DNA of 64,000 nucleotides from the NCBI GenBank assembly GCA_948099385.1, contig CANUEZ040000196.1:2773001-2837000 (forward strand), written 5' to 3'. A program made the position numbers and the translations under genes. Below are positions 61,692 to 64,000 of this stretch, piece by piece; position 1 is the first letter of the stretch, and each line of letters opens with the position of its first letter. This stretch comes from Fasciola hepatica (taxonomy: Eukaryota > Platyhelminthes > Trematoda > Plagiorchiida > Fasciolidae). Under the pieces are notes generated by a model. It saw only the letters and a program-made list of their open reading frames with translations. It was not told the origin of the DNA and made no database searches.

Positions 61692-64000
61692 TTTCAATGC
61701 TCAGTTGAGCGTTCAAGCTGCATGATCAATCATATTATACAAATCTAATCTAATCTGATCTAATCTCGTATTACTAATCAATTGCATGCATAGTAAGGAA
61801 GCTGTGTAGGTTGTTCATTTGTAAATGCGTTGGTTGTACTTAGGCCCCTACAGAGAAGTCATCCATCATAGGAGTCGATCGGTGTGCGCAAAGCTGGTTC
61901 TTACCATTCAAATTTGAAGCGAGTTTTGGAAGGGTGCTATATCATGTAGTGTAGATGTTGAACAAAGCGTTGATAGCCATCCCGGATAGCCTTGTGTTGT
62001 TAAGTTGTTCGATTCACAATGGTTCACCGGTTGTTGGAGTGCCCGTGGGGGCTCGGTTGATGTGCACTGCTGATGAGTCGAGTCCCTTAGAGGATGAAAC
62101 AGGTGTACAGTGCTTCCATGGATTTCAATGCTCAGTTGAGCGTTCAAGCTGCATGATCAATCATATTATACAAATCTAATCTAATCTAATCTAATCTCGA
62201 ACTACTAATCAATTGCATGCATAGTAAGGAAGCTGTGTAGGTTGTTCATTTGGGAATGCGTTGGTTGTACTTAGGCCCTACAGAGAAGTCATCCATCATA
62301 GGAGTCGATCGGTGTGTGCGAAGCTGGTTCCTACCATTCAAATTCAAAGCGAGTTTGGGAAGGGTGCTATATCATGTAGTGTAGATGTTGAACAATGCGT
62401 TGATAGCCATCCCGGATAGCCTTGTGTTGTTAAGTTGTTCGATTCACAATGGTTCACCGGTTGTTAGAGTGCCCGTTGTTGCTCGGTCGATGTGCACTGC
62501 TGATGAGTCGAGTCCCTTAGAGGATGAAACGGCTGTACAGTGCTTCCATGGATTTCAATGCTCAGTTGAGCGTTCAAGCTGCATGATCAATCATATTATA
62601 CAAATCTAATCTGATCTGATCTAATCTCGTACTACTAATCAATTGCATGCATAGTAAGGAAGCTGTGTAGGTTGTTCATTTGGGAATGCGTTGGTTGTAC
62701 TTAGGCCCCTACAGAGAAGTCATCCATCATAGGAGTCGATCGGTGTGCGCGAAGCTGGTTCTTACCATTCAAATTTAGAGCGAGTTTGGGAAGGGTGCTA
62801 TATCATGTAGTGTAGATGTTGAACAAAGCGTTGATAGCCATCCCGGATAGCCTTGTGTTGTTAAGTTGTTCGATTCACAATGGTTCACCGGTTGTTGGAG
62901 TGCCCGTGGGGGCTCGGTCGATGTGCACTGCTGATGAGTCGAGTCCCTTAGAAGATGAAACAGCTGTACAATGCTTCCATGGATTTCAATGCTCAATTGA
63001 GCGTTCAAGCTGCATGATCAATCACATTATACAAATCTAATCTGATCTGATCTAATCTCGTACTACTAATCAATTGCATGCATAGTAAGGAAGCTGTGTA
63101 GGTTGTTCATTTGGGAATGCGTTGGTTGCACTTAGGCTCCTAAGGAGAAGTCATCCATCATAGGAGTCGATCGGTGTGCGCGAAGCTGGTTCTTACCATT
63201 CAAATTTAAAGCGAGTTTGGGAAGGGTGCTATATCATGTAGTGTAGATGTTGAACAAAGCGTTGATAGCCATCCCGGATAGCCTTGTGTTGTTAAGTTGT
63301 TCGATTCACAATGGTTCACCGGTTGTTGGAGTGCCCGTGTGTTTGTCGGTCGATGTGCACTGCTGATGAGTCGAGTCCCTTAGAGGATGAAACAGCTGTA
63401 CAGTGCTTCCATGGATTTCAATGCTCAGTTGAGCGTTCAAGCTGCATGATCAATCATATTATACAAATCTATTCTGATCTGATCTAATCTCGTACTACTA
63501 ATCAATTGCATGCATAGTAAGGAAGCTGTGTAGGTTGTTCATTTGGGAATGCGTTGGTTGTACTTAGGCCCCTACAGAGAAGTCATCCATCATAAGAGTC
63601 GATCGGTGTGCGCGAAGCTGGTTCTTACCATTCAAATTTAGAGCGAGTTTGGGAAGGGTGCTATATCATGTAGTGTAGATGTTGAACAAAGCGTTGATAG
63701 CCATCCCGGATAGCCTTGTGTTGTTAAGTTGTTCGATTCACAATGGTTCACCGGTTGTTGGAGTGCCCGTGGGGGCTCGGTCGATGTGCACTGCTGATGA
63801 GTCGAGTCTTTTAGAGGATGAAACAGCTGTACAATGCTTCCATGGATTTCAATGCTCAATTGAGCGTTCAAGCTGCATGATCAATCACATTATACAAATC
63901 TAATCTGATCTGATCTAATCTCGTACTACTAATCAATTGCATGCATAGTAAGGAAGCTGTGTAGGTTGTTCATTTGGGAATGCGTTGGTTGCACTTAGGC

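Larger units (their letters stand above)
1..64000 (+). repeat. Hammerhead-bearing satellite array, about 148 units of about 431 bp
   Basis: The same unit repeats head to tail in one orientation through the whole window. Spacing between equivalent sites is mostly 431 bp, with 432 bp where a one-base-longer T-rich segment is present and 436 bp where the pentamer track has one extra repeat. From the conserved cleavage-site base at 388 to the last at 63831 there are 63443 bp, which fits 147 intervals. Copies differ mainly by scattered substitutions, pentamer number and a few small indels. No copy is inverted and no foreign insertion interrupts the array. Each unit carries a hammerhead ribozyme fold on the + strand, so the + strand is taken as the functional orientation. 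Both window ends fall inside a unit, so the true array is longer. Known parallels are newt Sat2, the schistosome Sm-alpha family, Dolichopoda pDo500 and animal retrozymes; whether this unit is related to any of them by descent cannot be told from sequence alone. Confidence 0.98.

Noticed and set aside
1..64000. CRISPR array
   Set aside because: The repeats are about 431 bp with no unique spacers, unlike 20-50-bp repeats separated by variable spacers.

Overview
The whole window is one head-to-tail tandem satellite array. A unit of about 431 bp repeats from the first base to the last, with no unique sequence, no inserted mobile element and no conventional gene. Counting one conserved site per unit, from position 388 to 63831, at a mean spacing near 431.6 bp gives about 148 copies. 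Both ends of the window lie inside a unit, so the array continues on both sides. Long, locally homogenised satellite DNA of this kind points to a eukaryotic nuclear genome, probably heterochromatin. I cannot name the species. Hammerhead-bearing satellites and retrozyme-like repeats with a very short stem III are best known from animals (newts, schistosomes, cave crickets, many invertebrates), so an animal is the mild favourite.

The main result is that every unit carries, on the + strand, a sequence that folds as a type I hammerhead self-cleaving ribozyme. In the reference copy (42209-42274) the CUGAUGA core, the GAAA core, an inner stem I (GCACUG with CAGUGC), an outer stem I across an internal loop, a stem II and a minimal stem III ending in a GUA cleavage triplet are all present. 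Cleavage at every unit would cut a long transcript into monomers of about 431 nt, exactly the repeat period. Three details are unusual: stem III is an 8-nt palindrome, which suggests a dimeric ribozyme; stem II carries a 5-nt tandem duplication (GAGUC) that forms a bulge; and the cleavage triplet is GUA rather than GUC.

Layout of one unit, starting at the predicted cleavage site: 3' strand of stem I; a strong hairpin; a short A+T-rich stretch; a pentamer track, (AATCT)n with GATCT variants, replaced in seven copies by a different linker; a variable middle part; a conserved block with a box-B-like motif; a dimorphic G-rich or T-rich segment; then the ribozyme core. Regional sub-structure is clear. 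Multi-unit blocks of 2 to 6 units have been duplicated recently (shifts near 1725, 2154, 863, 1714, 869, 1294, 1298, 1724 and 2586 bp). The stretch from about 28.8 to 32.4 kb is a uniform run of one subfamily. Ribozyme-damaging mutations have spread in local clusters.

Short open frames of 74 to 93 codons recur on both strands in most units. I treat them as by-products of the repeat, not genes.
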